From positions 5,505,069 to 5,569,068 of the forward strand of contig NC_133493.1 in NCBI RefSeq assembly GCF_025370935.1: DNA of 64,000 nucleotides, written 5' to 3'. This document shows, one piece after another, positions 27,701-39,700 of the stretch (position 1 is the first letter of the stretch; each line of letters opens with the position of its first letter). The DNA comes from Choristoneura fumiferana. Lineage: Eukaryota; Arthropoda; Insecta; Lepidoptera; Tortricidae. The notes under the pieces are model-generated. The model saw nothing but the letters and a program-made list of their open reading frames with translations. It was not told the DNA's origin and made no database searches. A program made the position numbers and the translations under genes.

Positions 27701-30700
27701 TCTTATTTGTTTGTAATGTTTTATTTTAGCTATCATTTAAAGCAATCCTATTATAACAAAAATACTTAAAGCTGAGTTTAACATTTTATGAAAATTAGTA
27801 TCAGGAAGTTCGTAAGCGTCTCGTCGTAAAAGAAAACTTTTAAGCGTCACAATAAAGACAGGTACTCCTCCTAACTTCGTCCAAAAGCTTGTTTTTATAA
27901 GCTTTTATTCAACTTCACCTGTCGCAAAATCGGTAATAAAATCTTTTTAACTCGTGTCAACAATTTTCATTGTGAAGTTTTTCTCATTATTTTGTTTCTC
28001 AATGGAAGCATCAGAAAACATCATTTTCATTTAACTTATTTGGAAAATAAAAAGTTGCTCACAAGAGACGCCATAAAATTTCAACAGCACAGTTTCATTT
28101 CGTTATTTTCTTGTTCGACTGTACCTAAGTACCTAAACATTTATAAATCGTTCACGTAAAAATAGCTCTAGGTAGCTGTCTTAAAATGTAATATGTTTCA
28201 ATTCGCTAATTTGGTACTAAATATAATATTTTTTTTAACTTGCTCGCTAATCCTGCCGTTAAACAGCAGTGCTTGCACTGTTGTGTTTCGGCGTGGAGAG
28301 TAAGACAGCCGGTGAAATTACTGGCACTTGAGGTATCCCATCTTAGGCCTCTAGGTTGGCAACGCATCTGCAATCCCCCTGGTGTTGCAAGTGTCTATGG
28401 GCGGTGGTGATCTCTTATCATCAGGAGACCCACTTGCTCGTTTGCCATCCAGTTGAATAAAAAAAAAACACATCAAGATCTTGTGATTACATCTTTAAGA
28501 AACACTTAAACCCATTAGCTCATAAAATATCATAACTATTATAACGGCCGGGACTTATCACGAATAACGAAACGTGTAATAATTACCTCGACCGCATTGC
28601 AGTGGCCGCAACGTCGAGATAATTATTACTCATTTCGTCAAGCGTGATAAGTCCCGAGTGTTGTAATAGTTATCAGCTATTTGTTTAGTTGACAACAATT
28701 TTAACATTAAAACCTTTGTTTGAGATTGACGTCCGCGTAATATGATGTCGTTAAGCTCATTACAAGACACCGATCTCTTAGACTCATACACATTGTTTAT
28801 CACATCAAGTGAACTCCACACTGCAACCACCAGTATGGCATAACTTTCATCCACTTTCCATCCACAGCCTACAACTTAACCTGGAAAGAAGGTGATGGGC
28901 CCTGGCAGGAGGCCTGGCCAGTGGCTCGTGAGACCCGCCTACCAGGAGTTCAGCAACACACGCTGGTTGGCCTGAAGTGTGGCACCAAATACTCTGTGAG
29001 GGTTACTGCTACTGACAGTGTTGGAACTTCTATACCAGCACAAACTGATGTTAATACTTTAGGTGGAGGTAAGGATACAAAAAACTTTATAGATAAATAA
29101 ATCATATTATGTAGTTTATTTATTCACAGGTACTGTATACACGCAAGTGTGTATATCTATTATTTCAATAATTCATAGAAGGTCACTGTCAAAACTAAAT
29201 GAACAAAAAACTCTTCCTCGTACCCTACAACGTGTCAATGCATGTGATGAGTACGGAAAAACGATGCACTTATCTAAAAATAGATTAACATCGTTTTTAA
29301 CTTCCAGCCGAGCCCCTAGTCTACTTACCAGATTCAATATGCCATACTAATTTATCAATCATATTCTGTTGTCGTTCATTGTGGCGTTCTAAGGGGGAGA
29401 CCTTCGTTCAGCAATGGACGTCTCCAGCTGATGATGATTAATTATAACCGCCTTTCTCCCAGCACCAGTTCCACCCCCCTCCACTGACTGGCTCTGGAGC
29501 AACGCCACTCACATCTACATCCAGCTAAGCGGCTGGGACGACGGTGGCTGTGACATCACCAAGTGGGACGTTGAATACCGGTCGCTTGGTGCTAATATGT
29601 GGCACAGAGCGGAGAATAGAGCAGTAAGTACTTGAAGCAATGTCATCTACATACACATAGGGACTGGGAAGATGGTGGCTATGATGACATCAAGTAGCTT
29701 TTGCTGACGCTAATGTGTGGCTGTGGCACAAGGTCAAAAATAGAGCAGTAACTTCTTAAAGCAATGTCATCCACATCGACATTGTGACAATCGTACAATT
29801 GGGAACGTATCTAAATTATCGTTTCTATTTTAAACAAATGTGTCAGAAAATAAAGGATTAAAATTTTATTGATAGGGTTAATCTATATTTATGTTATTGA
29901 AATCTTAAATTACATAATAATATCACTCACTCACTTACTCACTTTTTGTCTGTCCCTGACTGAATGCTCCTCTCATCCACTCAAAGGTTTCACTAGTAGA
30001 GATCCCTTAAAGGGATAAGTTCCCCTTTGTACATATATCTCATTGTTTGTCAATCGTGTTTGTTTACTTATTTTTTATAATAAAGAGTTTACATTACATT
30101 AACATGATATTTAACAATTGTTTTGAACTAGTATTGGAAAGTATTGACAACTATTTTTTTAAATAATTTATTGTGCAATCATGTCACATTTCATCATCCA
30201 TATCATAAGTTTGCTTACTAATTAATTCTTCGTTGCTATAACATGCCGTTACTATGTTATTTCTTAATTAGGTACTTTTTCTGGTATATTATTTGGTAAG
30301 GACTGATTTAAAGAAGCCATTTTTTTTAAATAGCTGTTTTAGTGTTAGGTGAAAAATACTGTTTTCCCCAGCCCATAGATCTGAACCTTGGCTGGAGCTT
30401 CTACGAAGGCTTGTACCAAGCGCCTCCGCTTCGTGCCATGCCCACGTCATACGCGGTCGGATCTCTCACTCCCGCACACTGGTACCAGCTGAGAGTGACT
30501 GCGACTAACGATGCTGGCGTTGCAGCAACCATTTATACTTACCCTACGAAGACCATTGAAGGAGGTAAGCTATATAAAATACGCAAAGTTTTATTAGCAT
30601 CATTGAGTGGCTTTGTAGATATCCTTATCAATAAACAGGAAGAACCTACTTTTTTATGTAACGAAGATCTGTCAAGTTGGCAACAGGTAGTGGTAGAGCA

Positions 30701-33700
30701 TTTGCAGTTAATTTACCGTATATTTACTGAGAGTGTGTCCTGGAAATTGTCTTAGATGCAAGCAAAGAGCTTTTTAATTAAATTTTACTGCCAGATACTA
30801 CCTATTCTTCCCCTATTCATTTTGTCATAAGGGCCTAATACTAGATGACGGGGGTGCACTTCGCGGGCGCATGCCTGTGGGTGCGGTACAGGTAAAATCT
30901 GTTAGAACAGTTAACCCACTTCGGTAGAAATCTACCAAATAAAGTTTAACATCTCAAGACCTAACGATGCATCTATGTCTATCCTATCTTTTAATCACAA
31001 AGCCACTGTGTAAGAATATAAAGATGTTAAAATTCATATTATTATTGGGAGTAACTTATCCCAGTATTCATCATATGTTCAACGAAATTTTAGATAGGTA
31101 ATTGACTTCAACAAAGTTTGTCAGTAAACGGTCCTCAACTACCGAATTCTGAGTAAATCCAAATTAACCACCGAACCTTTGAACTTAAACATAATTATAC
31201 AGAGCTATTCAATCTTCCAAAGTAGAATATACCAATAATTTCCCTTTAAACTTTAATTAGAAATCTGACAAGCGCAGCCTTTTCATCGATATCATTTAAG
31301 TCGTAACGTTTGACATTTAATCTTTTAGGATTGAGGACTTTACTTAGTTTCAAAGTGCTTAAAGCAAGCTTGGAAGTTCGTATCCGGAGTTAATAGCAGC
31401 CGATGTATCTACTTAAATTGTTTCAAGACTTTGATTTGTAGATACAGAAGTCGAGACATTAGAAGTTAATGTAGCGAATCAAAATTCACTTGCAATAAAA
31501 ACGTCACTTACAATAAATTTGCAAAATTCACTCACAATAAATTTGCAAATTCAACACACAAGCTTGAGTGAAAAAAGTCGCCAAAATTCTTATTAGAAGT
31601 GAAGCAATGTTCAAATGACCGTTGTTAAGAAATGTAAATTTTTCATATCTGACTTTGTTAGTAGGAACCGGTCGAAATGTTCTGGAGTTGTTACGTAATT
31701 TTACTCGTATGTATAAGATATAATAATGTTCGATTGTTTGTTTGTTATGCTTGCATGCTTAAAGTACCTACTGAACTTATCGTGATGATATATGGAATGG
31801 AGATAGTTTTAAATCCTGAGAAAAATATATTTGTATTAAAGATTTAAGGAAACCATAGCAGGACCAACCCTATCGGATTCAGTTAGTTGCAAGGTATTAT
31901 ATCGTGTGTACCGGTATTAGTGCTATTAACAATAATATTATTTTAATGTTGATAACAAAATAATTTTTATTTTTGACATTTTTGCATCTTTTTTTTATTT
32001 TTGATTAATTTGTATTTTACAGCGCATTGGCGTTTTAACTGTAATGGAGTAATTATTGAGAAATAAATAAATAAATGATAGTGAAAAAAATGGATTTGTT
32101 GCAGAGGAAATTGGACCTCCATCAGAATTGTTCGACCTGAATATGCTGGTAATCATCTGCAGCTCCATTCTCCTCGTCGTCTGCATTTTGGCCTTTATCT
32201 GCATACTTTTTAGAAGACGGTGAGTGCCGTAGTTTATTTGGTCTTAAACTATTGTGATTTTCCCTCATAACTATTACAACACCCGGGACTTATCACGCAT
32301 AACGAAACGATAAATAATTAATTGAACACGAGTAGACCACGACCACTGCAATTTGACCGAAACGTCGAGATAATTATTACTCGTTCCGCTGAGCATAATA
32401 AGTCCTGAGTGTTGTAATATGAGGTTCGTTATTTGGCCGCAACCGTAGCTAGCTTCACTAGCTTAAGAAAGGTACATTGTCATACTTTTAGGCAGTTTAC
32501 AAGTCGCATTACTCATATCTAGAGTACGTGAGTATATATAAAATACCATAAACCTAACAAATAATATTACAACGCCCAGGACTTACCATGCTTAACGTAA
32601 CGAGCAATAATTACCTCGACGTTTCTTCCACATTGCAGTGGCCGTGGTCACGAGTAGATTTAGTCCCAATTTAAATATTGTAAAAGTTAACAGTGAAAAT
32701 CCCGAAAGTTCAAAACATTATAACTTATCAGAGATGGAATAGGCAATCAGTTACAATATTGCACATTCCATACAGGCAAAGTTTCTCCTCCCAATACCGC
32801 CACTCCATCGCCGAAGACGTAAAATCCCGCAACGAGAGCGTGACGTCACATTCGGAGCACAAGGAGCGGTATGCGCAGACGCCGCGTATTTACACCTCGC
32901 CTGTGCACAATAGGAAGACTAGTAAGAATGGTAAGTACTCACGGACTCAGTGACTTTCGATATGCAATGTATTCATTAGACTCACTAAAAGCAAAGCATA
33001 ACACCAGTAAAAAGCACAAACACGAAAAATTTACACAAAGTATTATAGGTACAGTATGGAACCTAACGATGATCTTTTACTTAAACAGGTGATAGTGTTG
33101 CTTGAACTGAACAACTTTCCCCAAGGATTATAGGTCGAAAAACGAAAAAAAAATTCAGACTCCCATACAAAATGTATTGGTTAGCTGACCGACTTACTAT
33201 GGAAAGGCGAAAAAAAAATCGTTTTTCGACCTTTATTCCTTGGAGAAAGTTGTTCAGTTGAAGCAATCCTATCACCTATTTAAGTAAAGGATCATCGTTA
33301 GGTTCCACCCTATATATTGTATGACAGACAAAAATAAAAGCAAAAAATACCTAAAGTAAACGTGCAAGTACTCGACACGCTAATACCTAATAGACGACAC
33401 CTTGCCGTCATCTCTATTGCTCATGAAATAAGATTAAAGGTGCCAACTATTGGGATAGTAACGAGGACTCGTACGTTTACCTTACATTTACAAAATACAA
33501 CGTATTATCTTCACATAAAATTGATCACATTAACACACATCAAATTGAATCACATTAAGGCTAAGTTCAGATGAACGCGCGTGACCATCATGTACGAGTG
33601 AACAACAGCATTGATTTGTTACAATCTCAAACCGCGCGCCGAGCCAGCCGCTCGTCACCGCGCGTTCAACTGAACTTAGCCTAAATATATATGTATGTGT

Positions 33701-36700
33701 GTTACGTGATGTAGACTTTGTTTACCTACCTTTAATGAGCAACATCACAGTCTACTGTAATCTCTGACTTCATTGTTATTGTTTCCGTACAGAGATGTTC
33801 GAGATTAGCCCGTACGCGGAGTTTGCATTGGGCTTCCGAACCTTCGACCACGTGGAGAACCAAGACTTGCCGAACCGACTGCCCAGCCGGCCGCGTTTCG
33901 ACACCGGTGAGTATAGTACTTCATCTTTCATAGTGAGAATTGCTAAGGAATGAAATTCGCTCCCATCGTCTGTATTTTCGGATGTTGGATGTAACTGAAC
34001 CAGTGAGATACAGTTTTGGCCTCATTTTCAGTTTTCAAATTCATTCATTGGGGTCAATCACGACGAGTGAGTTTTATCTAAAGAAAAGGAAGAAGACTCC
34101 ACTTTGGATGTAGTTAATGTACGACTTTTTAATGCACGCTTAAATAATGCACGGCCTGATAATCCGTGCTTATGTGCACGAATTATCATGTCGCGCATTA
34201 TCACCCCGTACCGAACTAGCAGGGAACCAATAATGTACGCGCAATTAATGTACGACGTGACAATCCGAAGCATTATGCACGCTTAAATAATGCACGGCCT
34301 GATAATCCGTGCTTATGCACGAATTATCACGCATTATCCGAACTAGCAGGGATTACGCGCAATTAATGTACGACGTGAAATCCGAAAATGTCATCCGATT
34401 ATCATGCCTTACGATTTCCATTGACCTAACGAAACCGGCCTAACCTAACCTAACCCGGCCGGGTCGTTTCTGCTCCGACTATATCGATCTCGCTCGCTGC
34501 GCTCGCTCGATCCGCGGTGAAAAATGTCTATTCATTCGAATCGATTGAATTCAAATTATCACGTCGTACATTATCACTATGTACATTATAGCGCGCGCAA
34601 TATTTTGTACGCCCTGATAATGCGCGAGCATGATAATCGGAAGCAATAATGCTTCGGATTATCATGTCGTACATTATTGCGCGTACATTACGAGTTGTAC
34701 ATTATTGTTTCCCTCCACTTTTAAATAAAAACTTCCCTATTAGAACGCTACACTTAACGAGAACTTACCATCCCGCATCCACTGTTGGCTTGAAATTCTC
34801 GTGATGTCGATCCATCCACTGACAGACAAGCCAACGCTGCATCTTCCAGTTCGTAAAAGTCATGCCTGTGAAGCAGACCTGACAAACAATCATACAAATA
34901 CATAGTTACAAATATCTTACAGACCACAGGTTTTCAAAACTAATATAAAAAAATAAGTGAAATGCAGCATAATTATCGCAATTCTCATGTCGTATCTGTT
35001 TAACATAATTATTAACTATCACACTAAGAAAAATGTGTGCAGGATCTTATCAATGTACCAAAAGATATAGGTATCGAACCATAATTAAATCGCGGACAAT
35101 ATTAAAATGCCAATTTTTTCAAATTCATGCTATAATTCTTCCAGTAACTTCTCAAAAATCAGTCAATCAGTAAATCTATGCATTAATTTTTAACTCAAAT
35201 ACGACGTTCTAATATCCCAAGCCCCATCTATTAACGTGACGCAAAATCTACTTTATTACGGCGTTCACTGAGCAAGCAAAATTCATAAACGACGGAGGGC
35301 CTATTTATTACTTAACCGCATTTACATTTTGCATTTAGGTGTGTGAATATAATTACGATCATTTGAATACACAATTCTATATTATTAACAAAGCACAACC
35401 CAAACTAGAAGGCATTGGTACTTAAAATTTTGCACAGAGTAGGTACTGTATAAAAAATCCTATCCTTATACAAAACAAGTCAATCTAACCTGCCAGGTGG
35501 TCAGTTTTACCACCTGCCAGCGGTATACAGCCTAGTTCCTACAGTACTATGGATAGATTTAAGGACGGACGGACGGGGTAAGACGTAAAGGCCTAGTGGT
35601 GACATACCACTTCTTAAGCAAAGGATAGGGCGTGGGTTCAAATCCGGAACCGCATGTTCGATTTTTCGAAATTCATGTACGAAGTTACATTCCAAATTGG
35701 AAAACATTAAGAGAGGAACCTGCACAAACTGCGAAGCAATTTAATGGTGATGGAGAAGTTCGCAATACATACCATCAGCCTAATAAGTGGTCTATCAATT
35801 TTTACACAAATTCCTATCGAATGAATAATACACGTAATACAGTAATACCCGTAATACACGTCCATTGGCATTATTGTTTTATGGCATGCAAACGATTATC
35901 AACTTTAGGGTGGTAGACTACATATTTGGCTGATGGTACCTACTGGGCTTGCGTGGGAACAACGACCCAAGCCCTCTCAATCTTAGAGGAGGCTTGTTCC
36001 CAGCAGTGGGACATATATAGGCATTAATTTCACCAATTTTGTTGGGGAGTTGTTGAACGTTCATCTTCTCACTCAAAGTAGGTACGTCATCTTTCTCATC
36101 ATACTTTGATACATTCCGTTCTCACGCTTATAAAGCTACAACAGCACTAAAATGACACCCCTATAATTCACTGACAAATAGACAATGATCCAAACTCAAT
36201 TTCATCCGTGCAACAAATCATAATCCATGCGGAACCGTCGCATCAGTATGTATGACGCAGCGCACGCAAATCAATGTGATAGGCAGAAGCCATCTGCCGC
36301 AGTTGCTGTTCGTTTCCGGATTGGTCGAGCCAGCGAGTCTGACAATGGAGTCCCGAACGCAACGTTGTCACTCTAGCTCAGTGCGGATATTCGGGAAATG
36401 GAAGTGGCTAGGGGACAAATTAAACTTTAAGGATGTCTTGTAGGCTTTTCTAAACCTCGATTTAAGGCTTAAACTGACAGTTCTTGTATGGATCTGACAG
36501 GACTTAAGACCACTTTAACCTAGATTAAAAAGCCTGCAAGTGCACGTAAATGTTTCGGCAGCTTCCTTGGACAAAAAATTAACTTAGCAATTCAAACAGG
36601 GAACGCTGCCAGCATGTTCGAAACTTTGCGTAAGGGGTCTGGTTTATACAATTTGTTTTAGTTTTAGTTCTTTTTGTTTTTTTTTATCATATTACATACC

Positions 36701-39700
36701 AACTATGGTCTGGATAATATCAGCGTCGGGTTACCTTCTGTGGCCCAGAATGCTGAGCGGATTTCTTTTTCATAACATTATATTTAGATATTTATGAATC
36801 CCTACTTTTACCTATTCGTTATGTTAGTTTTGAAATAAATATTTCTGACTTATTTCTTATTTCTACTAATTTTGAGCCGTACACAGAAAAACGTATAATA
36901 TAGAATATAAAGAAAAAATAAATGTAGAAAACATACTTATTTTGAGTTGAGCTTAGCTAATGTTTGTCTCGCTATCTGGGTTATCTAATGACAATGTTCA
37001 TTCAATGCGACTGTCGTCTACGCATAATAAATATCCACGTCTGAGTCTCTTCCATTTTCATTTACATCACAAAACACCGCCTCAGCATTCACTAGTATTG
37101 CCATGTCGCGCTGAAATATGAGACAGTCTCAATTTATAGCGGACCGAAAACCGGCATTCGAAACGAAGATGTCTTAATTGAATTTTATACTTCAGGGCCC
37201 GTAATTAAATTTTGAGTTGGTTAAGTAGATTATTATAATATTTTGGGCTGATGAGTGAAAGTTGGGCGTTGTTGTCCCAAACATGTTGACAATGATGAAG
37301 TTCTGGGCGAGTTTTATGACGGGGTAATTTAGTTGGATCCTTTTTGACGACGGTACGATTTGCGTAATTGCAGTAGCGGCTTAATGTTAAAGTTGATAAT
37401 TGTTATGCGGGCACTCGTCGTGGTAACAATACCTAACAATATTGCCTACTTTTTTACTATGACTATGCCATTGTTCAATTTTGCCCGTATCACAATTTTT
37501 TTTTTCTAAAAAAGCTGTGTCTATAATTTGTGTGGTGTCGTAACAACTCGATTCCCGCTGGGTTGCCTAAATTTACTTGTCACTAACTGCCAAGGTGTCG
37601 TATCCAAAGACATATCTAACTCATGCTTTACATGAGTTAGATATGTCTTCATTCTCCGCGGGTTGTCTAACCAAAAATATTCACTCCACGCCACTGGATG
37701 CCGCAGGGCGTAAAATGTTACTATACTTATTGTTAATTCTATCTGAACTTGCAATATGACATGCAATAAACAATTTTACATTATTCCAAATTATAATATG
37801 TTTCAAGTGCTATGTCGCTCGAATGATAAAGTATTCCTTGTTTCGAGTAAACTTAATCACGTATCAGAGTGGAACTATTGTTACTAATGTCAATGTCACG
37901 TGGACATCCTCATACATCTGCCAAAGGAATCATAGTGAAATTGACCATGAAAAGGTTCCACTGTAGTACATGATTCAGTTTCCTTGACTGTACATGATTG
38001 CCCATTTATATAACAGTAGTATGTACATGGTTATCTAACATGGCTTCGAAAACAAAATCACAACAAAAACTTTCGAATTCGAAGTCACAGTCGATTCCAT
38101 TCCAGTTGCGATGTGCATTGCTCACTCTGGCCGTACAGCCCTGAGTCAGCTAAAACAGTATTCTAGCAGAAATGCTGCAGAACTTTATCATTATCATAGT
38201 GTAACAGGAACCTCCTATACTGCGCTTGCCGATCCGCGATCTCCATTCAAGAACTTTTCAACCCCAACGGCCATCTGTTCTCCGTGCTATTATGGCCTGC
38301 CCATTGCCACTTCAACGAGCTTACTACCAACCACCAACCACCAACGAGATGGACGCATGACCTGGTTAAAGCCTGTTCATGGTGGATGCAGGTCGCTTCC
38401 AACCGAAGCAACCGTGGTTGTCCAACAGTGGACGTCCTACGGCTGATATGATGATGATGACAAGGAACCTTAATTAAGAAGGTTGATGCCTATAACTGTA
38501 CAATCGTGCTATTGTTGCCTTAAACTCTTGAATAAGAATAATTCAGAATGAGAGTAATTTATTGTCAACAACTGTGTACAATTATAAGATGTTATAGTTT
38601 AAATAGCGCCAAACAGTTTATCCATTTTGGACGTGCAATATTAGTAAATTTTAAGTAAGTAAAAAGTAAACTTAATTAACTTAAACGTAATTTAAAATTT
38701 AATAAACTATTTGTAATTTTCACAGAAACTTTAGGTTGTAGAAACATTTGGTTAGTAACCATTCTTTTAGTTTATTTTTTACTCCGTCATCATAATGTGG
38801 AAGCGTAAGGTTCACAAAAAATCTATTAAGCTCAAGTTAATGAAGTGCTTTCCCTCGCGATATTTTCCTTCTCTGTAAAGTTGATACACTTCATTCTTTT
38901 GGATGAAATACCTACTTAAGAATTCTGAAAAAGTTAGAGGTGCGAACCGTGTATTTGAACCCACGATACTCTGCTTGCCGTAGTCTACCTAGGCTACCTT
39001 GGTTTTTTGAATAAATTAATATTATAAACCTGTCGTACCCAGAATAAGTATTCTTAAAAGAAACATCGGGACATTCGACAAGATTTATCTCCGCCTGTTT
39101 CCTCTGGGACTTGGCAGAGCTCTGGACCGGACTTTATGTTAATTAAATCAACTTTTTATTTCAAAGTTTTCATTTACAAATTGAAGATGGTAATTAAAAT
39201 TTGAGCTCTTTTCGTTGTTGTTATTTCCCATTCATTTATTGTTGTTAACTTCTTATATGTGTTTGCCATAGTTTTTAATAAAGTTTAACACTAACTACCT
39301 AAGTCGTAAAAAATGTATTATATGCAACGTTGTATAAGTAAGTCAAAAAAATCTCGATCGTTTTTTCTTACGATGTTTGCCACGCTCACATTGTAACCCA
39401 CGCCACTCTCCTCTTCTGTCCCCTCTTACGCAAATGTTGCGTAAAGTTTGATAAAATGAGTTTAAATAGATTCTAATCACAATATATTTAAGTAAAATTG
39501 CTAAAAACGTTGAGTGTTGTATTGTTACTTTTCAATAATATTATTATCATTTCACATAAAAGTTAAATTGACTTTTAGACAACAAAGTTTTCTATTTTTT
39601 TTCTATTACTTATTTTCAGTATTTTTGGTCGGCCTTTTAGTAGAATTATTTTTCCCAAATCTTAAATTTGCTAACTGTTTTATTTCCCAATTATCAATTT

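Noticed and set aside
38111..38446. 111-codon ORF beginning MCIAHSGRTALSQLKQYSSR
   Set aside because: Its right part is an RTE fragment read partly in antisense; no domain in the rest.
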